DNA of 64,000 nucleotides from Opisthorchis felineus (Eukaryota > Platyhelminthes > Trematoda > Opisthorchiida > Opisthorchiidae), in NCBI GenBank assembly GCA_004794785.1, contig SJOL01006399.1, forward strand, positions 124,917 to 188,916, written 5' to 3'. Below the pieces are notes generated by a model. That model was not told the origin of the DNA, did no database searches, and worked only from the letters and a program-made list of their open reading frames with translations. Every line of letters starts with the position of its first letter. Position 1 is the stretch's first letter. The position numbers and the translations under genes are program-made. Below are positions 25,000 to 38,157 of this stretch, piece after piece.

Positions 25000-27900
25000 C
25001 CCGAGCTACCTATATTCCAAAACATTGCCAGAATGCAACAGTATTTTTCATTAGTGACAATAAAGCACCATTACGCATGATGTATTTTATACCATACACA
25101 ATATATATACATAAATGTTCCACAAATTCTCCATTAGGAGTATGAATAAAGGTAATTAGCGACAGTAAAAAAACAAGTACAATGCTCTTCGCATCAAGAC
25201 CTGCTGTCTCGACACTGGGAGCGGCCTTGAGTGCTGCGATAATTTCGAAGAGTTCCCCAACTTGGGTGAAACAGCTATACCATGTTTCACAGCCTTTCAG
25301 CGTAGATTGGCTTCATTACTAGCCCGTTTGAGGCTACTTTGTAGATTTAGATTACGCGGGTGTACTTTCTTGATTCTACTTATCTTTTGTTCAGCTGCCA
25401 TCTACCAGCATTTGTAGTATGCAAATTCTCTTTCCAGTCAGCTACTCAGTGATGAAACATTATCAATGTTGACGGTTTACCTACTTCTCATCTCAAAAGG
25501 AATATTCAGAAGTTGATGCTTTATAAAATAAGTCCAGCGGGAGTGCATACATTTCGTGGCTGGCTTATCTACAGGAAAGCCCGAAGTCGAAAAAATGTTT
25601 TCTTTCAACTAAATTCCATCAGAGGAAGGTTGCATTCAAACTACCTAACTCGCCAAACAATGACAAACAAAAGGACTCAACTAAAAGCCGAAAAGTTGAA
25701 TGGGAACGAGCTGCTTGCCTGGAAACAGTCACTTTTTTATTTCCTCATGTTTCCCGTTTTCCAATCAAACACTGAACTATAGCGGCGAAGAAAACGCAAT
25801 CGACCTTGTACCGGTCAATATAGTTCTCAGAAGAGCCTGAAGCAATTAGACGAACGTTTTTGCTTAGAATTTAAGATTTTCAAGTGTCGTTATACTCTGG
25901 TTTAAGCTACCTGCCTGTAAAATCCGTAAAATGCGTTTGAAATGGGGCAGTTTAAGCGGAACAGGCCCGTGGTCCCCAGGTGAGCTTCAACTTTCCCTCT
26001 TCGGAGACAAAAGTGGATTCACTATACGTGTCGCAAAACCCCTCATTTGACGTATGCCAGGAACCAAAGCTGACTGATTTTTATCAACCGTCATCCATGA
26101 AGCTCATGCTTACCAAGTTTCAGTCTAATCAAGTTAGCTATCGGGTCTTATTACATATCGGCTTACATGAACAACAAGTATTAAAAAATAGACAGGATCA
26201 TACCATATCATAGCTATGTGGACATTCTCATTCTGCTAAAAATTTGGTGTAATCATCAACAGCCAATAATTCAATTTTTTTTCAGTCCATGAAGCTACTT
26301 TCTGTTTAATCGCCCAAGACGTTTTACGGACCCCCCTCACAACGAAGAGCAAAAAAATGACAGTATTAATATTTTGAAAAACTGACAATCGTCATTATAT
26401 TTCGTGGAGTAAACCACTGGCGCCTGACCGTTTTCTTGCCTTAGCTTGTTTGATTGAAAATATAAGGAAAAAAGGTCTCAAGCCAAAAAACACTGTACAG
26501 CCGTTTCAGTTATTCTAACCTGGGACCTCCTGGCTAGTGGTTTGGATTACTAACCAGTCACCGTTCATTTACAAAACCCACGCCATGTGGTCACGTGTAG
26601 ATTTGCTCCTTGAGTGACGACTTTTCATATGGCCGTTTTATCCGCCGTGTGAATTATCTTTCCCTCTAAGCTACTTCAACGTATATTTGCTTTCATGTGC
26701 AGGACGATATCCACATTAAAAGTGAGCTTCTTTGGGCCCCTCGAACGACTTTTTGTAAGGTGAAGAAGTAGAGATATGCGGCCACAGATGCGTGCGAAAG
26801 ATGCTCATAGCTACAGAACTGTTGCAGAACTGTTTCTCCCATGAGTTTTTTGAAGTACCTTGACACTTCACTGAGTTTTGGATGCAGTCATTTGCGTTAA
26901 ACATGTGCGTACAATTAAAATGAACAGAAGCGCGTGACTAAGGCAAAGTGATTAGCCGCATATCAACCAGATTACTTTATACGACCATAAAGTCATTTAC
27001 AATTGAGCTGTGGTCCGTTACCCAATTGTGACGGGATGCGGGAGAAGGATATTTTCGGCCCCATTACAACCGATTAACTTGCACGAGGAAAATAAAATGC
27101 GTTCAAATTACGTTCAAGTCCAGGAACTATGGTAAACTGTTGTCAGTCATCCGGAGTGACTTGGTTGGTTGTTTAAATCAAGCGGAAGAGAATCATGTAG
27201 TTTGCCAAAGTCCGAAGTCTAAATTGAGCATTGTTATGTCAGTTTTATTTGCCTAGAATTATTCACCAAAACTGTTCGAAAACATCTTCCTTCCTTATTA
27301 ATAATTAACTGTTCACAGTTACGCCTGATTTGTATTTGCTTCGTGAAGGGTGCCTAGACGTACCTAATTAATGAACTAACAGTGTGGTTATAGATTAAAC
27401 GGTGAACGCTGTCGTCAGCAATTTTGAACAAAACACCGTAAAGGTGTGAAGGAAGTTTGCTAAATAATTTATGGACTGCGTAAGACGTTGTTGAATCGAT
27501 GAACAGATAGGAATCGTGACAGCATCCGCGACTGTAGGTCGAGCTGCAGTAGACAGGAATGCCTCAGATGTCACATTTAACGAGAGCAAAATAGCATTTA
27601 TTTGATAACAAATTTCTACAGGATGATAAACGATGCATAATTTACCGTTAAACACACCATCGATTGAATTACGTATCTGAGATCTTTTTATGGAAGCCCA
27701 AGTTTCCCTCAACGAGAGAGAAACAAAACGTCTGAAGCTTGGTTGATAATAGCTATATTTAGCAAACAGAGCGTGTTTAGCCCGAATGGACCGGATACGT
27801 GTACGCCCAACTTGCGGGATTTACGGGGTGACCAGATGTAAGCAACCAATTCTTTAGTAGCGTCAGTGTGTTTATACATTTGAGCGTATTTATTATGAAA

Positions 27901-28300
27901 CAACAAATTTTTAAATCTGTATACCGTTCTTTTAGTCTAGTGAAAAGCCACTGTGAGTAGATATCGCAAATGTGAACTATAGACATACTGGGTTCACACA
28001 TTTCTCAAAGAACAATGTATGCTTCATGACTCAAGAGTGCTAACAGAGACCTAACATCGTTCGCGCCTTTGTAAAGTCTATGATATGTGGCAAATGCCAT
28101 ATATAGGTAGCAGCCCTGTTTTATCTATCGATAAGGCATATTTCCGTCTGTTTATATGAAAATATTTTAATTTGCCTCACTGTTTTCAAGTGTGAATCTT
28201 CAAATTTGGGTCTTCGAAGTCTGCAACTTGTAAACCCTCTGTAGTAATTTGTGTGATGCATAGAGGCCAGCTGACCGAGTGTACTGTTCTTACAACTGCA
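25000..28300. other. Intergenic with one tRNA-like repeat
   Basis: Apart from the tRNA-like segment near 26510 I see only short open frames (for example 25513-25782 plus, 25980-26213 plus, 27395-27712 minus) of chance length and no tandem repeats. Confidence 0.4.
26505..26580 (-). repeat. tRNA-like segment, probable SINE head
   Basis: On the minus strand GGTGACTGGTTAG resembles a tRNA A box, and about 30 bases later AGGTCCCAGGTTAGAAT resembles the T-arm and B box (GGTTCGAAT). The spacing fits RNA polymerase III internal promoters. The acceptor stem does not close, so this is a tRNA-derived repeat or relic rather than a working tRNA gene. Confidence 0.35.
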
Positions 28301-28317
28301 CTGCACAACACGTCGCG

Positions 28318-28681
28318 ATGTACCCACCTTCGGAGTTTATACAGAAGAATACAATGTCAACTGACGGGCATCCCAACGACTTGTTACAAAAGCAATCAAC
28401 AAGATACGAAACAATCGACTGGGATTACCGCGAGTATTGGACTTACAACCAGGGAGTAAGAAACAACAAAAACAATGCTTCTCCTATTTACGCCGGATAA
28501 AGCATCAGATGCGTACAGTGAAAATGTAAGCCTTCAGTGTTCTAATTATATAACAAATGTGGCCAGCTCACTGCTGACATTATGCTCTGTATAATTAAAA
28601 CAAAAAACCTTTTGTTTCTAGAAAGATTCCGTGACAGACATGGCCGGTGATCTTTTCACCAGCACATTGCCAAGAAGATGA
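28318..28681 (+). CDS. Candidate two-exon small protein
   Basis: Exon 1 (28318-28455) begins ATG TAC CCA, with G at -3, and encodes 46 residues rich in Y, D, Q and T, ending DYREYWTYNQG at a donor GGA|GTAAGA. The intron (28456-28621) ends with a strong pyrimidine-rich acceptor, CTTTTGTTTCTAG. Exon 2 (28622-28681) continues in phase 0 with KDSVTDMAGDLFTSTLPRR and stops, giving 65 residues. There is no signal peptide, membrane segment or recognised motif. The frame is also open for 18 codons upstream of the ATG, so this may be the end of a longer gene. The evidence is limited to matching phases and splice signals. Confidence 0.25.
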
Positions 28682-28699
28682 AGAGCAAACAGCATCCCA

Positions 28700-31600
28700 T
28701 TTACTGAGGCACTCAGTTGTCACTCACGTTAGTACCGAGGAATACATTTTCAGCAGTACATGTACTCGTCTCCCGGCAAGTGGCGTTTTAAAAAAATTAT
28801 TCTGCTTTGTTTCATCTTCTGACACGCTGAAACGTTAAGGTAATAGCCGAACCTCACCAAAGCTATCAACAATGACTACCGTAGATTAGTCCATTGTTTC
28901 GGAACGTTATACCGTCATTCAACCAGCAATATGACTAGGAAGAACACATTTGGCTAATCACGTAATAACTATAGGCCTATCCTTCTTCTCAGCAATACAT
29001 GCCAGTTACCGATTCTTCGCCGTAATAAACTTAGTTCTATCCTTAATGTGGTAAGCAACAGTTAGCTATTAGTACTGCTATTCGAGTATTTAATAAGCAC
29101 TTAGTAAATGTTTTCGTAATCTGTTAAGCTATTGCAACCCGCAAATTTGTTCGGAGATTGCAGTTCTGATGACCGCATTTTTCCGTAAAGTTATATCTAT
29201 CTCAAACTTTCAGTGGTATGCACCTTTTATAACTTATAATTGCCTCTCTCATCGGGCATTTTTTTCACGGGAATTTAGAGTAACATTTGAGCTTTGGGTT
29301 AAAAAGTTGTCACTGGAATCGGATATACGGCCAGCAGTGACTTTTAGCCTCGATGTCTTTTCCAACAAGGGCTATGGAGGGAATGTATGAATTAAGCATC
29401 ACTGTTTTTATGGGCACGTTTTTTGAGATATTCAAGGGCTATTTTGCAGGCATAGACTTCGACAAAGCTGGCTTGACTGTACTTGTTCGATAATGCAAGG
29501 AAGTCCATGTATTTTGCCTACTTTTGGGTTACAAGCTAACATTGCTTGGATTCACAATACACGTTAGTTCGGCGGCAAGTATAAGTGGGGCCGCAGTAAT
29601 AATTCATAAAAAGAATAAATAGTGCATTAGTTACCACTGTGGCCCCCTGTATTATACTTTCTGAATCAGTCCAATTCACAAAGCGTGGTTGAAGCAGCCG
29701 GAACTTCTTCGGTTAGAGGAATGTTGCAGAATATTGCAACTCATTTTGAACATGACAGCGTTGCTGTTCTTCGATCGCTGGGGGTATGAATGCTACAACG
29801 AGAACTGGGAGACTAGATGGTGCAAGTATTTTGTGGTGCCCGGTCGGCAGTAGCATAAATAACTGCAAAAATGGGTTTTATCACGTGACAGTCTCTCGAG
29901 CACTGATTGGATAGGTCAGCTGGGCAGGTTTGCTAGATGAAGGGAGATATGAAAGTCGAATCATTCTACTTTTGTAGCCATAACTAAATCTCTGATCAAT
30001 TAAATGGAACAGCAGCAGGAGATCACACAACATGTAACAGTCAAAGATGAAAAAGAACAACAAATTCTAAGTTAAAATCTTCTTGATAGCAAATAATGAA
30101 GGGAAGAGTTCGGATCGATCTATTTTCGATTATATCACTTTGGACACTTTTGCGTGTTACGAGGTATCAACCAAAGCCCTCTTTGTGTGATCAAATGTAG
30201 ATTGCTGTAGTCTCCGGGTTCTCATGGACTCAGTAACGCAACAGAACGGGCCTGCTGTATTGCTTGCCCTGTTATCTGCCTCATTGTACATGATGTAATA
30301 CGAAGTGTGCGCATCTTCTGGTTACACTGTTCGCACTGTGCTGCTCACGCCCAAACCGCCATGTATTAGTCAATCCTATTCCCCCCCCAAGGACGTAATA
30401 GCCGGTCCTGAGCGAATAAAATATCTCAACTACCAGCTCTGGCAGCTGTCCTTAGGTAACGAAGAGTTTGGAGTCTGTTACTTATTCGAAGCATTCAGGT
30501 GCACAATGGCTGCTCATAATTTTGAGCCTGAAGAGTTTTTGTAGCAAATACACGCCAAAGCACATGCAGCTTTTGATGTCGCCGAATTAAGTGTTTGCCT
30601 TCCAAACCTTAGAATGAGGCCAGAAAGCGCGGACGTTTTGACATTTTTTGTATGACCCCCAGTTGTTTAAATTTTCACCGGAGAATGAGTAGTCAAACTG
30701 CACGGACTTATTCACGCAAGCACGTTCGTTGCAAACATGATAGCAATTGCAACTAGATATGTAATCCTGTTGAAACTGCGGGGATGGGGATGTGAAATGC
30801 GGCCGACCGTTTGCTTAATCATGTGGGCGTGTGGAGACTACTGCAGTGACAATTAAAGACGACCACGGTTGCCCCTGAATTAAACATCTGTTCAAAACAA
30901 AAAACAGTCAGAGTCGGAAAACCAAACTTCAGGTATGTTGACCGAACACTTTGCAAGACGCGAAAAATCAGCCAGTAGAAAGAACAATGTGGCACGCGGT
31001 TACCCCTTGTGCTTTGTCAGGAGGGCAGTATCAGGAAATAAATAAGCACTTCTCCCAGAATTATGCACCCATGTTGAATCACGATACTGCTTCCTTGGCT
31101 AACTATACCACTTACCCAAATTTAAGGTCAAAGTTGCTGTAGCATACAAACGACCGCTCTGCAAGTTGTTGCTTTATAGTTAGCAAGGTAACGAAGGATC
31201 TTAAAGGGTTTGTCATCAGCAATATCAGGTGGGCCTTGCATTTTCATTGCACAAGTCCATTACTCAAGAACTTGCAGAACTGCTCATTAAAAAGTAAGTA
31301 TTTTGATAAAATATATCCGAATCTCAGGACAGAAAATCATTTTGCATCTGACTCAACCAAGAATTTATTACCTAGAACGCAATAAATGACTGCATATATG
31401 AACTGCCGTAAAGTTGGACGATTTACCTATCGATCTGTATATTAAAGTTGGACCAAGAATTTAATGACACTGTTGGTGTCAATCGTTTTGTCACATGCAA
31501 CGTAACTGCCGATTTTGAGCAACCAGGATGAATTTTATGCCAGCAGATTTTTTTCGAAGCAGCTTCATAATTTATCCTGAGTTCACACTTTAGTTGAGCT

Positions 31601-32530
31601 TCGTTTGTTCTCTTTGGTTGCAACCAGACGCTTTCTGACAAACAAACGGGGATGGAGTTGCTTGCTCAGTGTTTGTGTATAGAACGCTTAGCTTGATGTC
31701 ATCTGAATAATAATTACCACACAAGCCAACAAATGAGTTAAGATTACTCTTTATCTATTAAGCAAATACATTCGGTAAACGACGGCTGTAAGTGTGCAAT
31801 TTACAGTCCCTGTATCTATTCTAGACGGTTGTAACAGGTTGTAGTGCTACACTTTTGCACCTGTTTAGTGATTCAGGGTTTCATGGGAATAACTGCGAAT
31901 TGTTGCACATCACGAACTTATTAAAGGTGACAATCTATTTTTTTTTTAAAACTATAAGGTGGCATCATGGGCGAACCCAATAAAACTGATTTTCACGTAG
32001 CATGTCCTAGGAAAGCAATTAGAAACACGTGAATTAGAGATATAGAACATCAAACCCAATGAATGTGTAAATGCAGTCGGTGGTATGGTTAATCAGTCCA
32101 GCCGTGTCTTCTTCAAATTGGATTGAATATTCGGAGGGTTGAACTGTGGAAAACGTCATCGACCTTTTTTAAAGATTTGCGACACATGCAATCCGTTTTC
32201 GTACGCGAGGCGGTGGAGCTCACATACCTTTGTAAAGAGTCCAACCGTAAACTGGACGAGAGATGTCGTCAACCATGTGAGCGACAGAATGTGCGCATGT
32301 GAGTTTTCCAACCTGGCTGAAGACTAATAATCAAACCCATGCTCGTACGTTCACCAAGGACACGGCGAAGTAATTACAAACGCACACACACAAGGAGGTA
32401 GGTTTTCTCTCTTTGTACGCCCGCAACTCCTCTGACTCGATATGCAACACAGACAAATGAATCGTAGTACCTCACCTACCAAGGCTGAATATGAAATTTG
32501 GCTGGCTTTGGAAACGTTCAGTAGTTGATT
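28700..32530. other. Intergenic, nothing firm
   Basis: Short frames only (for example 30305-30544 plus, whose tail is rich in E and F, and 31423-31641 minus). No repeat, RNA gene or splice-bounded exon pair was found. Confidence 0.4.
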
Positions 32531-32532
32531 AG

Positions 32533-32944
32533 ACTCAAACAGCGTTGATCAAATTAGTCCTCGCCTGTTGTTTGGTTCTTACGGAGAAAGTTATCAAAAT
32601 GTTTCTGACTAAGCTTAGGGATCCATTTGCAACCATTCCTCTTTCGATCAATCAGGTGAGTGAAATGTGGTGTGCTACGTCACCATAAGGAGGAATATTT
32701 ACAGTGTCCTGAGATAATGAATGAGTCCCACTTAACAAAATCAACTGCTTGTAATTTGTCTGCAGAGAAAATTACCGGCAATATTTCTCGAGACCTAATT
32801 TTTCCAACTACTTCTTTAGACAGACTACAGTTATCCGAAACAGCAAAGAAATTGATCGACTTTGGCAGCAGTACATCAGTAGTAGATACTGGTGCTCATA
32901 TGTCAAAGAAAATTGCCTACCCTTTGATCGGACGCCGTCGGTAA
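32533..32944 (+). CDS. Candidate two-exon neuropeptide-like precursor
   Basis: Exon 32533-32655 is open from an AG at 32531-32532. It encodes a hydrophobic stretch, LIKLVLACCLVL, that could be the core of a signal peptide, and ends SINQ at a strong donor, CAG|GTGAGT. A 49-base intron ends TTTACAG, and exon 32705-32944 continues in phase 0 with CPEIMNESHLTK to a TAA. The C-terminus is AKKLIDFGSSTSVV..., then MSKKIAYPLIGRRR-stop. Two KK sites and a final G-RRR are the processing signals of amidated neuropeptides, so prohormone convertases would release a peptide IAYPLI-amide. The only ATG within the exon is at 32599. If the hydrophobic stretch is the signal peptide, the start lies in an unseen upstream exon. 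No known family is recognised. Each frame alone is short enough to be chance; the joined splice signals and tail are the support. Confidence 0.35.
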
Positions 32945-33140
32945 TTTTTCTGATTTTAATCGCCCAGCTGTATCAGCCTTTCTGCCCCTTGCTACCATGG
33001 CACCCGTGAGGAGCGTGAAAGCTGAGATACTGCCAGATTGCCTAAGCCTAGTCAGAAGCGGCTGAGACTCACAGGTTGGTTTTGAAAGACTGACCTTCCA
33101 ATCAGCAAGTTTGCACCTTAACCACTGAGCGAAAGCCATT
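32900..33140 (-). mobile_element. tRNA-derived SINE, fluke-type
   Basis: Read on the minus strand, the element opens with TTTCGCTCAGTGGTTAAGG, a strong tRNA A box. A degenerate B box (CTTTCAAAACC) follows about 27 bases later. The spurious frame through it (33139-32903) begins MAFAQWLRCKLADWKVS and continues RLRQSGSISAF and ARGRKADTAGRL. From memory this matches the spurious proteins produced by an abundant SINE in opisthorchiid and related flukes (AQWLERE, RKVRGSNP, LGQPGSIPAL). The frame is therefore a repeat by-product, not a gene. The tail end overlaps the stop region of the candidate neuropeptide gene on the other strand. Confidence 0.6.
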
Positions 33141-33144
33141 TATT

Positions 33145-36100
33145 CGAGTGATTGCCATGTAGAGTGGGGCGGTTAACACGTGACTCAGGTTCTGATGACT
33201 AAGTGCTCATCACGGCGACTGCAGTTGCTATAGCAACTAAAGCAATGGATGCGCTTACAGGAACATTTTGGCCCTAAAGCTAAATGGGAGCAGACAATGT
33301 TTCCTTGAGATTTAACGCCCAATAACGGTCAATTCAAGACTGGAAAGCCGACATATGTTTCTGAGATAGAATCAGTGGCTTGTTGGTAGCAGACCGCAGG
33401 ATTCGAACGGACTAAATCAAAAGTGTTCGAAATACGTGGACCTGTTTCTGTCGTCTGCTGACAAATGAGCCTTTCGGTATAGTGTAAAATCTGGCCAATT
33501 CTAATAAGCTGTTTCGATTTCACTTGTAACACACGCGCCTGACGAAAATTAGGCAAAGGAAACAATGAACCATCCTAATGTACACACGGTGCCCACAGGT
33601 GGAAATTAACAGCTGTAGTCCTTACGCCACCGAGTGTTCAGCTTGAAAAGCTCATGTGTAAACCTTCTTAAAAAACCCGCTTTGTGATATCGGCTGGTAT
33701 AGTATATCCTAGTATATAATATGCATCAGACGTACCGCTCTATTAATTTACCAGCACAGTTTGCAATCGGTCGCAGAACCCCTCGTTTTCGATAGCAGCC
33801 TGTCAGTCTGCATTATCAGCTCACTAAATTGGACAGCCAGATTTTGGTAAGCGAAGGTATCTTGAATGATATGTGTAACTTTGATGAAGATGAACTGTAA
33901 TGGCAGAGTGACAAAAAATGACTACTTATTTCGCTGTTAGCAGTTTTACTCGGGCCATTTTCCCACTTATTGACTGAAGAAAGAAAGCCACTTTATGTTG
34001 AAAAAAAAGAGACAACAGCGCCCATACAAGAAGCCACACGAACAGACGGTTGGTCTCGTTGAGCCCGTCTGTATAATTTGTTAGGAATGACTATAAACCC
34101 TCAGTTTTACTACGGTCTTAGCCTCGGGAAGAAAAGTACTATCAACCGTATTTATAGTGAAATTAGATCAACACAGAACATTTCGTGGCGCGTGATCTAT
34201 CCCTCCTTCGGTGGAATGAAAAGGAATGAAAACTGAAGGCATCCAAATTGGATTTGCCGGTAAACAGTGGTCAAAGCACCGAACTCCTGTAACTAGTAGA
34301 AAGTCACAGACGGCTTGCATAGAGCCGACTGTAGTATTACGCGTGAGCCCTTGACACTGATGTGAATCCCAGGGAATAAGAGCGAGGAGTAAACGTGAAG
34401 ACTCCTTGTCACGATCCATCAGCCGGCCAAAGTATGTTGTCATAAAAGTGTGTATTGGCACTAGTTATCCCGTTCCCATCGAGACACCACCATCGAGAAT
34501 GGAACAAACATACCTAGTTTCTAGAAGTTGAGCCGATGAGCAAACTGGTGATTCACAAATGTTGTCCCATTATAGGGATGTTGGGTCTCCCCAATCTCAT
34601 ACCCCTTACTTCAGCTGGCCGTAGACAAGCTGTTTATGGACGCGGGTCTTTTCTATTCGTTTCAAGCGGCCTAACCAGCGTTACCGGTATTGCATCAGAC
34701 TGTATGCAGTTCCAGCGGCATTTGATTTTTCTCTTTCAGTCCATTTGATCCAAAGGAATTTATGTGAAGTGAAATCGGTCACGAAAGGGAACATGTCGTC
34801 TTTATAGCGCCAAGCACATCCGTCTGTAGTCTTGATATCTATGTGCAAGCAATGACTTTTCAAAGCATGTGTCTCAAGCCGACTAAGTATGCTTGGTTCT
34901 GCAATCCTGTGATCTAATTCAGTATCAATGTCAGGTCTGTGGATAGTTTGTTGCCAACGAAACAGAAATACGGAACATAAGGCGGCCTGGTGCAGCACAT
35001 TCAGTTGCATGAAAACATCACAAACGAGAGATTCAGCTGGGTTCCGGGTGAGTCTCTCGCAAAACCAAATTGATTTGCAAGTGAGTGTATTTCTAGAAAT
35101 ACGCTATCTTGCAAACGTTTAACAGAACTACTGAAGCATTCTGTTGGGTCTCTTGTGCAGACTGACAAAAGACATACCTTCTTAAGTCAAACTAAGGCGA
35201 GACGCCTCCAAAACGAACGTAGGAGCGAACCGCTATAATCCAGCTTCACAAGGCGAAATAAGGCGCAGTCATCTGAGAACAGTAACAAACGGCCTATGAA
35301 CTCGCCTGGAGATTTCGGCTAGGAAACGCTTCCAGTTGCACAGATAGCAATCCAACCAGCAGCGAACTGGTACGTCAAATTAACAATGATATAAGGTTTC
35401 TGCACAAGGGAGTGCGGATAGCTTTGGGAGGGGAAAACAGCTCTTCCCCAATCCGACATCGATTTTACACTCGCAAGAAGCTGTTCCGCAGGTACGCACC
35501 CTGGTTTTCGTCTTAGTGTGAAATGTTGCAATGAGTTTGACAAATTTGTAGGACAATCTACGGTGATTCTCTGCCCATTCAGTTAAAGGTTTTAGTAACG
35601 ACTGATTGATTCTTAGATTTGTCTTCCATCAAGAGTTAAGCCGATGGTACCTAAGCGGCTTTGGAATCCACAGTGCTTTTTAGAGGGCTTTCCTCTTTAG
35701 CGTTATCTACTGGTCGGTTAAGCAGGATGTGAGTCAAAAGGTTGTCTGCGGTGCATAGGAGACGGGTTTCGCAGTAGCTAGTCATCTACTGTTGTTTTCC
35801 TTCCGCTTCATACAGAGGAATAGTCTTTGTACCCTTGAAATTTTGCGGAAAGTCTTTCGCCTCCTGAGCTGCATGTAGTAAGCGGAAAACTTTGTTCTGC
35901 GATGTCCGTCCTCCGGGATGAACAGTTCCAACAGCAAGCTATCCAATCGTGCTACTCTGCAATTTTTCAGCCGGTTAGTGGCCGTCTGTAGTATTGCCGA
36001 TGCAGGTAAGTAAGGCAAGTTTTCACTGTTTTGTTGCGAATAGTGTGCTCTATCGCTCAGATCGCCATCTTCCGGCTCACTGCGTAGTGGCGAGATTAGA

Positions 36101-36270
36101 TGTTCCCTAGTTGACGAAATCTAGTCGGGCTATTTAGGCTTTTGGCTAGATTATTTGTCTTTTGTCGTCTGGATTTCTCTTAGTCTTATGTAGAATACAC
36201 TGCGGCAATTGAAAACCGTGTATGATCAGAGTTCCTTAATTCGTTTGGCTTACTATTCATGTTTTTTTTT
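33145..36270. other. Intergenic, weak signals only
   Basis: A possible B-box-like sequence (CGTTCGAATCCTGCGG on the minus strand, near 33395-33410) hints at another tRNA-derived fragment. A plus-strand first-exon-like frame, ATG AAC AGT ... GCA G|GTAAGT, ends at 36005, but no matching next exon in phase was found. Nothing else is supported. Confidence 0.3.
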
Positions 36271-36747
36271 ACCCCAGATATTTCAGAAACTTAACGTTAG
36301 CGTTTCTAATTCGCTTTCGGGTCTTTGAGTGTATTGAGGAATGCCATTTTCTTCTCCTGGATCTGGGTTGATATCGGTGAGTCATTTTATCAAACCAGTC
36401 CCGCCTCCGTTCAAGTCACCCAGAACGCGAAAACCCTTTAACTTTGGATGTGACAGGTTTATGCGCCACGTAAGGAAGAGTTTGCTTGCACAGCACACAC
36501 GCAAATACCGGCATCTGTGGATAAACTGGGCAACCGGGTTGAGTGGATTGTCTTCTGGACAAACAATCTTCATGACGAAAATAACGATACACTACATTCG
36601 AAGAATATACTCAGTTAGCAAGTGATACATGGTCTATTATCTGGTTCTGGTTACATATGCGGAAACTGGCAGACTGTGGGAGAGCACATATTAGAGCTAA
36701 ACCAGGTAACGTGGGCGTGACGAAATAAATGAAATATGTGAAGGCAC

Positions 36748-36990
36748 ATGCTATTTTGGGTATTTTGCAGTATCTGTATAATTTCCTTAACAGCGTTTAC
36801 TTCGTGGGTTTTTATTCATCTCAGTCGCCATAGTTACAAGAGTCCAGAAACTAGAAAACTGTTGGAATATGGTTCGCATCTGCGTCTTTTGAGAAGACAG
36901 CAGAAAACAGTGCTAAATGTGACTACTGAAAAGTGGCTGCTTCTGTGGTCGTTGAGGCCCGAAAGCCTAAATATCAACCAAAGTTACTAG
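36748..36990 (+). CDS. Possible exon with a membrane segment
   Basis: An acceptor TTTTGCAG lies within a frame that begins MLFWVFC and continues SICIISLTAFTSWVFIHL, a clean membrane-length hydrophobic segment. It is followed by a basic stretch RLLRRQQK and ends at TAG 36990. It could be a single-pass type II anchor or a chance frame. A second frame, 37179-37436 (ending GAYYSHPNGVMGSLLY), lies downstream without a convincing junction. No family is recognised. Confidence 0.15.
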   Translation: MLFWVFCSICIISLTAFTSWVFIHLSRHSYKSPETRKLLEYGSHLRLLRRQQKTVLNVTTEKWLLLWSLRPESLNINQSY

Positions 36991-38118
36991 ACGGCGATAC
37001 CAAGGCGAAAACTTCATTTCACTATACTCATTTATGGCGTTCGGTATCTGCAAATCTTGTGAACAGCAAACGAATATAATTCTAGAGACAATGCTTAACT
37101 TCGCGTTATAAGATTGACACATTCCTGTTCCATAACTGTCCAACAGAATCACAGTTCCGTTCAAAACCTGAACCTTTGATGCAACAGTCGTCAATAGTTC
37201 TTACTGAACTTCCGTATGCAGAAAGCACTTTTTCACGGGTGAAATCCCGAAAGATCTTATGGGCGGTTTGCTGTCAAGAAACGTTACCGTGTAGTAATTA
37301 TCAGGTCCCGTTACACGGCAAAATCATTTTCATGTCTCCAAAGGAGCTCATAAAATTCAATCAAGCAGCCCATCCACTATACATAGGTGCTTACTATTCT
37401 CATCCTAATGGTGTAATGGGATCATTGTTGTATTAAGGAATATGAAAAACAATATAAAGGGACTTAGACAACCTTATAGTGAGTCGTCGAGTCAATTAAA
37501 TTTTAGACCAGTGGACTGACAGTTGACATATAAGATTGTTAGACCTAGTAAGCTGGAAGTTCTTGTCGTTCAGAAGCGCATAGAGCAGTGTTACTGGTGA
37601 GAGGTCAGTGGCTTAAGTTCAACCTCAGAAACATTTTTTACTGTTGGGGTGCAAACCTAGACTTCTCATGTGAAAATATAACTAGCAAATGAATTAAAGT
37701 ATGGATGGTAGAACGAGTGCTTCATATCTTCTATCGGTAGCTGTCTGATCAGAGCGACCTAAAAGTAGGAAGTACAATGAACTGGATCACTTCGGATGAC
37801 GCTTAGGCACGCTTTCTTTGGTTTGTACACATACTTTCCGGTACTATTCCATCAACTAAGCCAACCACAGGTTTGCAGGTGTGGATTCGTGACGACAGTC
37901 AGCTGACACTTGCTTTCTATTTCGAAATCTATCCGTATCTGAGGGCTGTCGAGTGACACCACCGTGACGTACCGACTTGCAGAATAGGTATGCACGTTTC
38001 TTATAGTTCGAAAGTTTAACAACCATCAGGTTAGTGAGCCAAATTTAGTCATACTTAAACTGCCCACATGCTACTTTATCGTACCGCTGACCGAAATACT
38101 TCATAGAAACTTGCCAGC

Positions 38119-38157
38119 GTGTATACTACTGGTGTATACTACTGGTGTGTACTACTG
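38119..38157. repeat. Three tandem copies of a 13-bp unit
   Basis: GTGTATACTACTG is repeated three times, the last copy with one substitution. A small local duplication with no wider array. Confidence 0.9.

Noticed and set aside
32903..33139. 78-codon minus-strand frame beginning MAFAQWLRCK
   Set aside because: It is the spurious translation of the SINE, not a host gene.
33395..33410. GTTCGAATCC-like B box on the minus strand
   Set aside because: No A box at the right distance and no cloverleaf; too little to call a tRNA or SINE.
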